The notes: generated by a model not told the origin, from the sequence alone. A stretch of 64,000 nt of DNA from Seonamhaeicola sp. S2-3 (GCF_001971785.1 NZ_CP019389.1:2739001-2803000), one strand, 5' to 3'. Shown: positions 9,456 to 19,158, numbered from the stretch's first letter. Numbers and translations are program-made.

Positions 9456-10523
9456 TTATAGGGTGTTTACGTTGTTAAGATCTTCAAAAGCTTTCTTTAA
9501 ACGCTCTACAAAAGTTTTTTCACCCTCACGAACCCAAACACGTGGGTCGTAGAATTTTTTGTTAGGAACATCACTACCTTCTGGATTTCCAATTTGAGAT
9601 TGTAAGTAGTCTGATTTGTTACTCATATAATCTCTAATACCCGTCATGAATGCATACTGTAAATCTGTATCAATGTTCATTTTAATTACACCGTAGCTAA
9701 TACCTTCTCTAATTTCTTCAACCGAAGAACCAGAACCGCCATGGAATACAAAATCTATGTGGTTATGACCTACACCATATTTTTTTGATATATATTCTTG
9801 TGAATTCTTTAAGATTTTTGGTGTTAATTTTACATTACCTGGTTTGTAAACACCGTGTACATTACCAAATGCTGCGGCAATTGTAAATTGGTCACTTACT
9901 TTACTTAATTCTTCATAAGCATAAGCAACTTCTTCTGGTTGGGTGTATAGTTTAGAATCGTCTACATCTGTATTGTCTACACCGTCTTCTTCACCACCTG
10001 TAATACCAAGTTCTATTTCTAAAGTCATACCCATTTTGCTCATACGCTCTAGGTATGTTTTACAAATTTTTATATTTTCTCCAATAGGTTCTTCAGAAAG
10101 GTCAATCATGTGTGAACTGAAAAGTGGTTTGCCTGTTTCTGCAAAATGTTTTTCACTTGCGTCTAATAAACCATCTATCCAAGGTAATAATTTTTTAGCA
10201 CAGTGGTCTGTATGTAAAATTACAGGAACACCGTAAGCTTCAGCTAAAGTATGTACATGTTTAGCACCTGCTATAGCCCCATGAATTGCAGCTTTTTGCC
10301 CATCATTACTTAATCCTTTTCCTGCATTAAATTGTGCGCCACCATTTGAAAATTGAATAATTACAGGCGCATTTAATTCTGCTGCTGTTTCTAATACACC
10401 ATTAATGGTGTTTGAGCCTATTACATTTACTGCGGGTAAAGCAAATCCTTTTTCTTTTGCTAGTTTAAAGATTTCTTGTACCTCATATCCTGTAGCAACT
10501 CCTGGTTTTATATTGTGTGCCAT
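9456..10523 (-). CDS. fbaA: Class II fructose-bisphosphate aldolase
   Basis: 355 aa. It is the zinc-dependent aldolase of glycolysis and gluconeogenesis (fructose-1,6-bisphosphate to DHAP and G3P). The type A class II pattern is seen: active-site Asp and zinc His in LHTDHCAKKLLPW (about 107-119), a metal-binding Glu region near GGEEDGVDN, GNVHGVYKPGNV with a zinc His, and FHGGSGSS for phosphate binding. It ends NNVNTL, and the start ATG has a promoter -7 element 33 nt upstream. A 16-bp palindrome lies further upstream. Confidence 0.97.
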   Translation of the reverse strand: MAHNIKPGVATGYEVQEIFKLAKEKGFALPAVNVIGSNTINGVLETAAELNAPVIIQFSNGGAQFNAGKGLSNDGQKAAIHGAIAGAKHVHTLAEAYGVPVILHTDHCAKKLLPWIDGLLDASEKHFAETGKPLFSSHMIDLSEEPIGENIKICKTYLERMSKMGMTLEIELGITGGEEDGVDNTDVDDSKLYTQPEEVAYAYEELSKVSDQFTIAAAFGNVHGVYKPGNVKLTPKILKNSQEYISKKYGVGHNHIDFVFHGGSGSSVEEIREGISYGVIKMNIDTDLQYAFMTGIRDYMSNKSDYLQSQIGNPEGSDVPNKKFYDPRVWVREGEKTFVERLKKAFEDLNNVNTL

Positions 10524-10555
10524 ATTGTTTTAAATTAAATTAGTATTTGTAGTTT

Positions 10556-10563
10556 CAAAAGTA
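10556..10563 (-). promoter_or_regulatory. Putative -7 promoter element of fbaA
   Basis: The minus strand reads TACTTTTG, fitting TAnnTTTG, 33 nt before the fbaA ATG. No clear -33 TTTG was found. Confidence 0.55.
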
Positions 10564-10617
10564 ATTAAATTTTATGTAATAATGCTTTGTTTTTTATAAT
10601 GTTAAAGTGAAAATAGC

Positions 10618-10633
10618 ACTAAAACGTTTTAGT
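10618..10633. promoter_or_regulatory. Perfect 16-bp palindrome upstream of fbaA
   Basis: ACTAAAACGTTTTAGT is a perfect palindrome in the gap between the tamL stop and the fbaA promoter, about 55 bp upstream of the fbaA -7 element. It could be an operator for a dimeric regulator. It has no GC stem or T-run, so it is a poor terminator. Confidence 0.5.
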
Positions 10634-10653
10634 AATAGTGTTAAGCAAAAAGA

Positions 10654-13185
10654 CTAAAAAGGGTAGTTTATACCTATGTTGTACACCGCATTAGAGAAGT
10701 TGTAATCTTTAAACCAACGGTTGCTTTCTTCGTAAACAGGGTTATAGGTTTTAAAACCTATATCAAAACGAAAAACAAAAAAGCTAAAGTCATATCTAAG
10801 TCCAAAACCAGAACCTACAGCAATGTCTTTTAAAGAACTTAGTTTTGTGAAAGTTGCTTTTTCATCTTCAACATCGTCTAGAACATTCCAAATGTTTCCG
10901 GCATCAACAAATATGGCTCCATTTAAGTTTTCAAAAATATTAAAACGTTGTTCTACATTAAAAGCAAGTTTTAAGTTAGCTTCGTTAAACTCGTTAGAAG
11001 ATTCTAAGCTACCCGGGCCTAAGCGGTAGGCAGTCCACGCTCTGTTATCATTAGGTCCACCAGCAAAGAAACTTTTAGAAAAAGGTATGTTTGTAGAGTT
11101 TCCGTAAGGAATGGCAATACCAAAAAAACTTCTTATTGCAAGTACATTTTTGTCTCCTAAATCCCAGTGTCTAGTGTATTCTAACTCGGTTTTTGCATAT
11201 TGAGAGAAGGCTACATTGAATATTTCATAGCGGTCATTGTCATCTTTTTTAAGTCCTAAAAGTTTAGAGGTGTTTGCCAGAAGATTGCCAGCAAATTCTA
11301 TTTTAAACCTAAAAATTGAAAAGTTTTCATCAAACAAATTCGTTCTTCCATCGTTGGTGAAACTAAAGCTAGAAGATAAAATAAGGTTATCTTCTGTTAG
11401 GCGTTCTTTTCTTTCATCAATACTGTTTATGGTGCTTAATTGGTCTTCTGAAAATTCATCTGGGGTAGGATCTGAGAGCGCATAATCAATAAAGGCATTA
11501 GCCCCATCTGGTTTAGATAAGTCTTCGGTGGTATAATTAACATCTTGGGCTATCTCATTTAAAGAACTGTATGAAGTAGAATAAACATCAAAATAATTAT
11601 CAATGTTAAGGTTTCTAACATATTGTGCGTTGAATAAGTCTAAGCTATTGGTTTTTTTGCTATTAGGAAGCCAATTGTAATTAATGGTGCCACTAAATGT
11701 TTGTTTGTCTAAACCTATATTGGTTTGTCCTGTGGTTGCTAAACTAATTTTGGTATTGGGAGACATGTGTTTGGGTATAATGCGCTCTGTGTAAAAAGGA
11801 GATAGCAACCTAGGGATGGTAAGTTTAACATCAACCCCTATTTCGTTAATATCGAAAAATGGGTCGTCTGGATTATTTTTTTCTTTAGAAGCACCAATAG
11901 ATCCAATAGCCGAAACTTGTAAGGTTTCTGCACCTCTAAAAATATTTCTAATTAGTAAGCTTGGGTTCACTGAAAATCCAACTGTTTGGATGTTACTAGT
12001 AGAAACATCGGTACCTAAACTTAAGCTGAACTTTTTTAAAGGCGATAGTTTAATGGTGCTAGAAAGTGAATTGTCTAAATTTTCAGAGTATTCAATATTT
12101 GGGTATTTAAAGGTGCGTAAAAGATTTAAATGCCTGTAGGTTAATGTGCGGTCTCTGTCTCTAAAAATATCTCCTGGAGTTATAAAAATAGCGTCAGTTA
12201 AAGCTCTGGGTTTATAACGCATTTTTCCGTAGCTATATAGATTATATCCCCCAAACCTTATAGAGTCTTTAAAAGGTTGATTACGCTTTTCAAAGGAGTA
12301 ATCTGTAATAATATTTACTTCTCTAATATCGTAAATATTGAAAGGTACTCTTTTTATAGAATCTTGTGTTGTAATGGCTCTATTTTGAATTTTTATTCCA
12401 ACATTAACCTTTTTATTAGTGCCTATAGTGTCAATTTCAAAAGTTACATAATCTTGGTTAAAATGATAGAAACCTGTATTTCTTAATTCATTAGAAATTC
12501 GTTCTCGTTCTTGTTCAAAGTTTACGGTTTTATATTGTTGGTTAGATTGTATTAAACTGTTTTTTTTGAAGGTTTGATAGATAGAGTCAATAAGTTTAGA
12601 TTTAACTTCATATTTAATAGAATCTATTATAAATGGCTTCCCTGTATCAATGTTATACTCTACTTGTGCTTTTTTGTTATCATTCTTTTTTACGTTGTAA
12701 GAGGTGTTTACATTAAACCAGCCATTGTTTATGTGGTAATCTTGAAAATGTTTAACAGACTTCTTTATTTTTTCGTCATTTAAAATAACTGGAGCTTCTC
12801 CTGTTTTTTTTAGCCAATTATTAAATCCAATAGAGGATTCTTTTAAATTATCAATCTGTTTTTTAGAAAGTTTTTTGGTTAAACGTTCTCTGCGATTTGG
12901 TTTTTTATCTAACCAAACTTCAAACAAAGAATCTCTATTTTCTCTAGCTAAATTGTAAATATGAAGCCTTAACGGAACGCCTAAAATTTTTCTGTTTGGG
13001 TGTTGAGCAATTAAGTTATTTATAGTTTCGGTATTCTCTTTTTTGCCATTAATTATTACTGTATTATCTGTTAGTAGGTGTTCATTTTCTGCTACTCTTT
13101 TGGTAGCTTCACAGCCCATAAAACAATCTACAATTAATAAAAAAACTAATATTTTAGAAAGAAACTTTTTCAAATCCAATTGCAA
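10654..13185 (-). CDS. tamL: Outer membrane translocation/assembly barrel lipoprotein, TamL type
   Basis: 843 aa. The N-terminus has a lipoprotein signal with lipobox-like FMGC (Cys about 24), which distinguishes TamL from TamA. POTRA-like repeats follow (about 35-330), then a C-terminal BamA/Omp85 16-stranded barrel (about 380-843) with SFFAGGPNDNRAWTAYRLGPG, the conserved Omp85 loop-6 region, and a terminal aromatic residue (...GINYPF). In Bacteroidota TamL is thought to work with the inner membrane protein TamB in outer membrane protein or lipid transport. TamB is not in this window. Plus-strand frames within it are shadows. Confidence 0.9.
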   Translation of the reverse strand: MQLDLKKFLSKILVFLLIVDCFMGCEATKRVAENEHLLTDNTVIINGKKENTETINNLIAQHPNRKILGVPLRLHIYNLARENRDSLFEVWLDKKPNRRERLTKKLSKKQIDNLKESSIGFNNWLKKTGEAPVILNDEKIKKSVKHFQDYHINNGWFNVNTSYNVKKNDNKKAQVEYNIDTGKPFIIDSIKYEVKSKLIDSIYQTFKKNSLIQSNQQYKTVNFEQERERISNELRNTGFYHFNQDYVTFEIDTIGTNKKVNVGIKIQNRAITTQDSIKRVPFNIYDIREVNIITDYSFEKRNQPFKDSIRFGGYNLYSYGKMRYKPRALTDAIFITPGDIFRDRDRTLTYRHLNLLRTFKYPNIEYSENLDNSLSSTIKLSPLKKFSLSLGTDVSTSNIQTVGFSVNPSLLIRNIFRGAETLQVSAIGSIGASKEKNNPDDPFFDINEIGVDVKLTIPRLLSPFYTERIIPKHMSPNTKISLATTGQTNIGLDKQTFSGTINYNWLPNSKKTNSLDLFNAQYVRNLNIDNYFDVYSTSYSSLNEIAQDVNYTTEDLSKPDGANAFIDYALSDPTPDEFSEDQLSTINSIDERKERLTEDNLILSSSFSFTNDGRTNLFDENFSIFRFKIEFAGNLLANTSKLLGLKKDDNDRYEIFNVAFSQYAKTELEYTRHWDLGDKNVLAIRSFFGIAIPYGNSTNIPFSKSFFAGGPNDNRAWTAYRLGPGSLESSNEFNEANLKLAFNVEQRFNIFENLNGAIFVDAGNIWNVLDDVEDEKATFTKLSSLKDIAVGSGFGLRYDFSFFVFRFDIGFKTYNPVYEESNRWFKDYNFSNAVYNIGINYPF

Positions 13186-13235
13186 TTATTTATGTTGCGA
13201 TTTTAATAATTAATAGAAATACTGTAATACCGGCT

Positions 13236-13243
13236 CAAAAATA
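13236..13243 (-). promoter_or_regulatory. Putative -7 element of tamL
   Basis: The minus strand reads TATTTTTG (TAnnTTTG), about 50 nt before the tamL ATG, in the divergent gap with the RNA methyltransferase gene. Confidence 0.55.
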
Positions 13244-13414
13244 CACTATTTCGTTTGTTTAAAATTTTTTGATTTCTGAATTTTCAAAAAAAAAATGAAT
13301 ACATTCAGTAATTCACAATCTTTTTTGTTCTATTAAAATATTTTAATTCTTAGATAATCCGTAACATATATTTTCTTTTCTTTATAAAATAAAACCAAAC
13401 TATTTTAAGGTTAT

Positions 13415-14137
13415 ATGCTATCTAAAAATCAGATAAAATTAATAACGAGCTTAAAGCAAAAAAAATACAGACAGCAGCATGGTTTATTTGTTGTTGAAGG
13501 GGTGAAAACAATAAATGAACTACTGCAATCTAATTTAAAACTTCATGCTTTATATACGACAGAAACATTCAATATTGATGCCAAAAATGAAATTTTAATA
13601 ACAGAAATAGAATTAAAAAAAATTAGTTTTTTAAAAAGCCCCAATAAAGCATTGGCAGTTTTTAAAATTCCTAAACCAAAACCCATAGATGAAAGCCAGT
13701 TAATTGTTGCTCTAGATGATGTTAGAGACCCTGGTAATTTGGGGACAATTATTAGATTGTGTGATTGGTTTGGTGTTAAAGATTTAGTTTGTAGTAATGA
13801 AACGGTAGATTGTTTTAACCCAAAGGTAATACAAGCCACTATGGGGTCTATTACTAGAGTGAACTTAAATTACGTTAATTTGATTGATTTTTTAAATGAA
13901 TCTAAACTAACTTCATTTGGGACTTTTATGGATGGAGATAATGTTTATAACACGCAACTGCCAGATAGTGGTATTTTAATAATGGGTAATGAGGCAAATG
14001 GAATATCTGAAGCTATTAAAAGTGTTGTAGAAAAGAAAATTTCTATACCTAAATTTGGAGACATTCAAGAAACAGAAAGCCTAAATGTGGCTACTGCTAC
14101 AGCTGTTTTATTGAGTGAGTTTAAAAGAAGAACTTAG
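13415..14137 (+). CDS. TrmH/SpoU-family RNA 2'-O-methyltransferase
   Basis: 240 aa. It has a SpoU substrate-binding N-terminal domain (about 5-95) and a SPOUT-knot methyltransferase domain with motif 1 DPGNLGTIIRLCDWFG (about 106-121), motif 2 IMGNEANGIS (about 189-198) and motif 3 SLNVATATAVLLSEF (about 222-236). These bind AdoMet and methylate ribose in rRNA or tRNA; the target nucleotide cannot be told. It is transcribed divergently from tamL, an arrangement often seen in flavobacteria. Confidence 0.92.
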   Translation: MLSKNQIKLITSLKQKKYRQQHGLFVVEGVKTINELLQSNLKLHALYTTETFNIDAKNEILITEIELKKISFLKSPNKALAVFKIPKPKPIDESQLIVALDDVRDPGNLGTIIRLCDWFGVKDLVCSNETVDCFNPKVIQATMGSITRVNLNYVNLIDFLNESKLTSFGTFMDGDNVYNTQLPDSGILIMGNEANGISEAIKSVVEKKISIPKFGDIQETESLNVATATAVLLSEFKRRT

Positions 14138-14178
14138 TAAAACTTAAATTTAACGTAATAACTTTGTTAGGATAAACA

Positions 14179-14907
14179 CTACTGAAAAGTAAAATTAACA
14201 AATACCCCTCTGGTTTTCATGCTGTTAATATTACTGGTCCAAGGGCTATTGGGGTCTTCGTCTTTAACAAGTTCGTCGTTAATTCCAAATACGCCTCGTA
14301 TTGAAGGTGTAAATTTAAAATTATACAAGTATAAATCTATACCAAAACCTAGTTCATAGAAAAATGAATTTTTTGTAGTTCTAAATTGCCCGTTACTATT
14401 ATCTTCAGGATTATCTTCGTTACTAGAAAGGTTTAAAGCTGTTGAAAATCCACCAACAATAAAAGGTTTAAAGTTATTAATACGCTTAGTTGAAACCTTT
14501 AAAAGCAGCGGTATATGAATGTATGTAGATTTTATTTCTCTAGTTAAATCATTTGCAGAAGGTGTTGTGGTAGTAAAATGACTTTGGGCATAATATAATT
14601 CTCTGCTAGTAATAAATAAACCAGGTTCTAAGCGCAAATCTAAAAAGCTATTAATGCGTAAATTTCCAATTAGGCCTACGTTAAATCCAGGGTTTCTTTT
14701 TACATAAATATCACGTAAATCTTCGTTATAATCAAAGTTGAAATCATATTGACTAAACCCTAAAAAATAACCCCAGCGTAATAAATTATTGTCTGTAGAG
14801 CCTCTACCTTGATTGGCATCATAGGTTACTTTTTCTTTTTTAAATAACTGAGCATTAGTGGTTTGTAATGCAAATATAAGTAGTGTTAATGCAAAAAACT
14901 GCTTCAT
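14179..14907 (-). CDS. porT: Type IX secretion system protein PorT/SprT family
   Basis: 242 aa. A signal peptide (MKQFFALTLLIFALQTTNAQ) is followed by an outer-membrane beta-barrel-like domain rich in alternating aromatic strands (WGYFLGFSQYDFNF, RLEPGLFITSRELYY, IPLLLKVSTKRINNFKPFIVGG, ELGFGIDLYLYNFKFTPS). Family, length and position directly after ubiE match flavobacterial PorT/SprT, a component needed for type IX protein secretion and gliding. Only 2 nt separate it from ubiE, so they are co-transcribed. Confidence 0.9.
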   Translation of the reverse strand: MKQFFALTLLIFALQTTNAQLFKKEKVTYDANQGRGSTDNNLLRWGYFLGFSQYDFNFDYNEDLRDIYVKRNPGFNVGLIGNLRINSFLDLRLEPGLFITSRELYYAQSHFTTTTPSANDLTREIKSTYIHIPLLLKVSTKRINNFKPFIVGGFSTALNLSSNEDNPEDNSNGQFRTTKNSFFYELGFGIDLYLYNFKFTPSIRGVFGINDELVKDEDPNSPWTSNINSMKTRGVFVNFTFQ

Positions 14908-14909
14908 AT

Positions 14910-15638
14910 TTATTGCTTAGACGATTTATAAATTGTTGCAACACCAAAGGTTTGCGGAAAATCTTCAACATTTATAAACCCAATATTACGTAAAATATTG
15001 TTTAAAGCTTCACCATAAGGAAAAACAGAGGCAGATTCACTTAAATATTTATAAGCATTTCGGTCTTTAGAAAATATTTTTCCTATTAGCGGTAAAATAT
15101 TTTTGGAATATAAGTTATAACCTTGTTTATAAGGTGTTTTTGTAGGAACCGAAGTTTCTAAAATAACAAAAGTACCGTTTGGTTTTAATACTCGCAGAAT
15201 TTCTTTTAAACCGTTTTCTAGATTTTCAAAATTTCTAACGCCAAAAGCTACGGTTATAGCATCAAACGTATTGTCTTCAAAAGGCATATTTTCGCTATCT
15301 CCCAAAACCATTTCTATTTTGTTAGCAAGCCCTTTTTTATTAACTTTTTCTTTACCAATTTCTAGCATGCCACTACTAATGTCTAATCCAACAATCTTAG
15401 AAGCATTAGTTTCGGCTAAATTAATAGCTAAATCACCAGTACCAGTAGCAATATCAAGTATAGACTCTGGGTTTGTTGCTTTAATAAGATTAACAACTTT
15501 TTTGCGCCATTTAATGTCTATTCCAAAAGAAATTACACGGTTTAAACCATCGTAATCACCAGAAATGTTATCAAACATTTTAGTTACTTGTTCTTTCTTG
15601 CCTAAATTGCTGTTTTTGTAGGGTTTTATTTTTGACAA
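14910..15638 (-). CDS. ubiE: Demethylmenaquinone methyltransferase
   Basis: AdoMet-dependent C-methyltransferase making menaquinone. Motifs are [13 protein letters not shown], the AdoMet-binding [23 protein letters not shown] and [12 protein letters not shown]. The open frame continues upstream to 15719 but the extra 27 residues match nothing in the family. A TTG at 15638 gives a protein starting (M)[17 protein letters not shown], aligning with known flavobacterial starts, so I chose it (242 aa). This is an inference; no ATG occurs in that region. It forms an operon with porT. Confidence 0.93.
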   Translation of the reverse strand: MSKIKPYKNSNLGKKEQVTKMFDNISGDYDGLNRVISFGIDIKWRKKVVNLIKATNPESILDIATGTGDLAINLAETNASKIVGLDISSGMLEIGKEKVNKKGLANKIEMVLGDSENMPFEDNTFDAITVAFGVRNFENLENGLKEILRVLKPNGTFVILETSVPTKTPYKQGYNLYSKNILPLIGKIFSKDRNAYKYLSESASVFPYGEALNNILRNIGFINVEDFPQTFGVATIYKSSKQ

Positions 15639-15808
15639 ACCAATTATTTTTGGCCAAAGATAATCTTTTATAAGATTTATTCTAGTGTGATTTAATGAAG
15701 CATAATAAAAAATATACAATTATTATTAAAAAATCATATAAGTATAGCATAAACTAGAACATATGTTGATTTTATCGAATTAATTTTAAACGGACATAGT
15801 AATTATAC

Positions 15809-15816
15809 TATCTTTG
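15809..15816 (+). promoter_or_regulatory. -7 promoter element of trkA
   Basis: TATCTTTG, a consensus TAnnTTTG, 25 nt upstream of the trkA ATG. Confidence 0.65.
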
Positions 15817-15841
15817 TTGTACTTTTTATGATTAATCAGAA

Positions 15842-17191
15842 ATGAAAATAATAATTGCTGGAGCTGGTGAAGTTGGATTTCATTTGGCAAAATTGTTGTC
15901 ATACGAATCTCAAGAAATTACTTTAATTGATACCAATAAAAAAAGTTTAGCATACGCTGATGCTCATTTAGATATTAGAGTAGTAAAAGGAGACGCAACT
16001 TCTATAGCTATTTTAAAAGAAGCACGTATTGATAATGCCGATTTATTTATTGCAGTAACCTCTAGTGAAACAACAAACATTACAGCTTGTGTTTTAGCTA
16101 AACAGCTTGGGGCAGGAAAAACCATTGCTAGAATTGCTAATACAGAGTTTATTCATCTTAAAGATGAAGTTGGTTTTACTAAATTTGGAATAGATGAGCT
16201 TATTTCTCCAGAAGCTTTAGCTGCGGCAGAAATTGAACTGTCATTAAAGCAATCTTCTTTTAATGAGAATTACGAGTTCGAAAAAGGGGCTCTAACTATG
16301 GCAGGTTTAACGCTTTCTAGAACAGCATCTTTTGTTGGGAAAACAGTAAAAGAAGCTGCTGAAATTTTTCCAGAAATTCACTTTGTACCTATAGCCATTC
16401 AACGTTTTGGTACACAATATACTATAATACCTAGAGGCGATACAGAGTTTAAACGTGGTGATAACGTAGTTTTTATTACTTCTGAAGGTGGTGCCGATGA
16501 ACTTTGTAGGCTCACAGGAAAACACAATAGGGAAATTAAGAATGTTATGATTCTTGGCGGTACCAAAATAGCATTTAAAACAGCAAGAGATTTAAGCGAA
16601 AAAGGTATTAATGTAAAACTTTTTGAAGGTAATAGAGATAGAGCTTTTGATGTTGCTGAAGAACTCACTAAAGTTTTAGTAATAAACAGTGATGGACGTA
16701 ATGTAGATATGCTTGATGAAGAAAATATTAGCGATATGGATGCCTTTATAGCGGTAGGTCCAAACTCAGAAACCAACATCATGTCTTGCTTGGTAGCCAA
16801 ATCTAAGGAGGTTAAAAAAACCATAGCTTTGGTAGAAAATATGGATTATTTTGATCTTTCACACTCCATTGGTATAGATACGCTTATTAATAAAAAATTA
16901 TTAGCAGCAAATAATATTTTTAGGTATATCCGCAGAGGAGAAGTGGTTGCCATGACCAAATTAAGTAACCTTAATGCAGAATTATTAGAGTTTGAGGTTA
17001 AAAAAACATCGGCAGTTTGCAATAAAGCTATTAAATCTATTGATTTTCCTAGAACAGCTATTATTGGAGGGGTAATAAGAAACGGAGTAGGTATGATAGC
17101 CTTAGGAAGCTTTGTAATTCAAGAAGGAGATAGGGTAGTAGTGTGCTGTTTATTAAAATCTATTAAGCGGGTTGAAAAATTATTCCTTTAG
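15842..17191 (+). CDS. trkA: Trk potassium uptake system, NAD-binding regulatory subunit
   Basis: 449 aa. Two tandem RCK units each have an N-terminal Rossmann fold (IIIAGAGEVGFHLAKLL at residue 2; VMILGGTKIAFKTA about 234) and a TrkA_C domain. It gates the TrkH channel in response to NAD(H) or nucleotides at the inner face of the membrane. The trkH start lies 9 nt after its stop, so the two form a trkA-trkH operon. Length is normal for tandem-type TrkA. Confidence 0.95.
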   Translation: MKIIIAGAGEVGFHLAKLLSYESQEITLIDTNKKSLAYADAHLDIRVVKGDATSIAILKEARIDNADLFIAVTSSETTNITACVLAKQLGAGKTIARIANTEFIHLKDEVGFTKFGIDELISPEALAAAEIELSLKQSSFNENYEFEKGALTMAGLTLSRTASFVGKTVKEAAEIFPEIHFVPIAIQRFGTQYTIIPRGDTEFKRGDNVVFITSEGGADELCRLTGKHNREIKNVMILGGTKIAFKTARDLSEKGINVKLFEGNRDRAFDVAEELTKVLVINSDGRNVDMLDEENISDMDAFIAVGPNSETNIMSCLVAKSKEVKKTIALVENMDYFDLSHSIGIDTLINKKLLAANNIFRYIRRGEVVAMTKLSNLNAELLEFEVKKTSAVCNKAIKSIDFPRTAIIGGVIRNGVGMIALGSFVIQEGDRVVVCCLLKSIKRVEKLFL

Positions 17192-17200
17192 ACACATCTA

Positions 17201-18694
17201 ATGAAACTTAACTACAAAATCATTTTTCATTTTTTAGGTCTGTTAATGCTGTTCAATGGAGGTTTTATGCTATTGTCTTCATTAATAAGCTTAATTTATA
17301 AAGATGGTGTTACGCTACAAATATTTTTGGCAGGTATTTTAACATTGCTAATAGGGGCTATTAGTATGTTGTTTACTAAAAACCACAAAAAAGAGATAAA
17401 TAAAAGAGAGGGCTATATAGTAGTAACTTTCGGGTGGATTGTTATGTCTTTAACAGGTACTTTACCCTATATTTTTACACAAAGTATTCATGAGTTTTCT
17501 AGTGCTTTTTTTGAAACCATGTCTGGTTACACCACAACAGGAGCTTCTATTTTAAATGATATTGAAGCAGTTCCTGAGGGCGTATTGTTTTGGAGAAGCA
17601 TGACCCATTGGATTGGTGGTATGGGAATTATTGTTTTAGCCATAGCTATTTTACCATTATTAGGCATTGGCGGCATGGAACTCTTTGCAGCCGAAGCACC
17701 TGGACCCAGTGGCGATAAATTGCATCCTAGAATTACCGATACCGCAAAACGTTTATGGCTCATTTATTTTGGGTATACCGCTGCCGAAACTATTCTGTTA
17801 AAAGTAGCTGGTATGTCATTTTTTGATGCTATTAATCACGCCCTATGTACACTTTCAACAGGAGGGTTCTCTACTAAAAACGCTAGTGTAGCTTATTGGA
17901 ATGATCAACCAGTTATTCAGTACATTATTATAGTGTTTATGTTTTTAGCAGGTACCAATTTTGTATTAAGCTATTTTGCGTTTAAAGGTAAAGTGCAAAA
18001 AATAATTCAGGACGAAGAGTTTAAACTCTATTTTAAGTTTATTGCTGTTTTTACCATTATAGCAGCTGTTATTATCTATTTTAGAGCAGATTTAAGCACC
18101 TCTTCAATAGAGCATCCTATGGTTTTAGGAGAAGGCGAAAGTGCTTTTAGGCACGCACTCTTTCAGGTATTAGCCATTATTACAACAACTGGTTTTGTTA
18201 CCGCAGATTATACCCTTTGGACTCCCTTTTTAGTAGTCTTCTTTTTCGGAATTATGTTTTTAGGCGGGTCTGCAGGAAGTACTTCTGGAGGGGTAAAAGT
18301 AGTACGTCATTTAATTCTTATAAAAAATGGTTTTTTAGAATTTAAACGCACCTTACATCCCAATGCCATAGTACCGGTTAGGTATAATAAAAAGGCTATA
18401 AACAGGTTTATTGTATTTAATATTCTGGCATTTTTCATTCTATATATGCTATTTTTTATCACAGGTAGTTTGGTGTTTTCAATGTTTGGTATAGACTTTG
18501 AATCCTCGGTAGGTTTATCTGCTTCAACTTTGGGTAATGTAGGACCTGCTTTAGGAGATTTTGGTCCAGTAAATAATTATGCGGCACTACCAGATTTAGC
18601 AAAATGGTGGGCTTCCTTTTTAATGCTTATTGGACGTTTAGAACTCTTTACCGTACTCATTTTATTTACGCCATTCTTTTGGAGAAATCGTTAA
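17201..18694 (+). CDS. trkH: Trk-type potassium transporter membrane subunit
   Basis: 497 aa integral membrane protein of the TrkH/KtrB superfamily. Four pore-loop repeats with selectivity glycines are visible: MSGYTTTGASI, CTLSTGGFSTKNAS, ITTTGFVTADYTLW and ASTLGNVGPALG. The intramembrane loop region GGSAGSTSGGVKVVRH is also present. It imports K+ across the inner membrane with TrkA as regulator. It is the second gene of the trkA-trkH operon. Confidence 0.95.
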   Translation: MKLNYKIIFHFLGLLMLFNGGFMLLSSLISLIYKDGVTLQIFLAGILTLLIGAISMLFTKNHKKEINKREGYIVVTFGWIVMSLTGTLPYIFTQSIHEFSSAFFETMSGYTTTGASILNDIEAVPEGVLFWRSMTHWIGGMGIIVLAIAILPLLGIGGMELFAAEAPGPSGDKLHPRITDTAKRLWLIYFGYTAAETILLKVAGMSFFDAINHALCTLSTGGFSTKNASVAYWNDQPVIQYIIIVFMFLAGTNFVLSYFAFKGKVQKIIQDEEFKLYFKFIAVFTIIAAVIIYFRADLSTSSIEHPMVLGEGESAFRHALFQVLAIITTTGFVTADYTLWTPFLVVFFFGIMFLGGSAGSTSGGVKVVRHLILIKNGFLEFKRTLHPNAIVPVRYNKKAINRFIVFNILAFFILYMLFFITGSLVFSMFGIDFESSVGLSASTLGNVGPALGDFGPVNNYAALPDLAKWWASFLMLIGRLELFTVLILFTPFFWRNR

Positions 18695-18716
18695 ACAACT
18701 TTTAAGATTTTATTTT

Positions 18717-18819
18717 GGGCGTTCCCTGTTTTTAATTAAAACAGGTCGGGCTTTCCGTTATATCTTTTTCTCGTACCTCAAAAAAGGATGCCACTACAAT
18801 CCCTAACGCAAGTACTTGC
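18717..18819 (+). repeat. Structured intergenic element (GGGCGTT ... CCCTAACGC)
   Basis: A block between trkH and the next small gene with nested pairing. The outer arms are GCGTT (18719-18723) and AACGC (18805-18809). An internal hairpin CCTGTTTT/AAAACAGG (18725-18745) is followed by a second hairpin around ATCTTTTT...AAAAAAGGAT, and then by the perfect palindrome GCAAGTACTTGC (18808-18819). I recall similar GGGCGTTCCC...TCGGGCTTTCCG...CCCTAACGC blocks as multi-copy elements in other Flavobacteriaceae; this is memory and not something I could check here. Confidence 0.6.
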
Positions 18820-18894
18820 TATGGGCGTTTTCAAAATGTAACATTTTGGATTGGTTTGCTACTAATATTTTATACTTATTTGAATTTAAAAATT

Positions 18895-19158
18895 ATGGGA
18901 GGTGAAGGTTCCGCTATGGCAGCAACTGCTTCGTTAAAAAACAACCAGAGTATGTTAACTAAAAGAGCAGATAAATCTGTTCTAAAAGGAAGCTACGCTC
19001 ATGCACAAATAAAAGAATTTCCCAAAGCAACAGAAAGTCAAATTATAGCCATTCGGGAAAAAATACAGCTAGAAAATAAGCTTTTAAGGAGAAAGCAAAT
19101 CTTTGTTTTTGTAGTACTAATTATTGTAATACTAATAGGTTACAGTGTCTATAATTAA
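18895..19158 (+). CDS. Small conserved single-pass membrane protein
   Basis: 87 aa from the ATG at 18895 (MGGEGSAMAATASLKNNQS). The open frame runs further upstream, but that part overlaps a hairpin leader and lacks protein character, so I reject the longer start. The N-terminal half is polar and basic, and a C-terminal hydrophobic helix (IFVFVVLIIVILIGYSVY, about 68-86) probably anchors it in the membrane. I recognise it as a small flavobacterial family of unknown function. It is followed by a terminator. Confidence 0.75.
   Translation: MGGEGSAMAATASLKNNQSMLTKRADKSVLKGSYAHAQIKEFPKATESQIIAIREKIQLENKLLRRKQIFVFVVLIIVILIGYSVYN

Noticed and set aside
15639-15719. 27 extra N-terminal residues of UbiE
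   Set aside because: They match no family sequence and the TTG at 15638 gives the canonical N-terminus.
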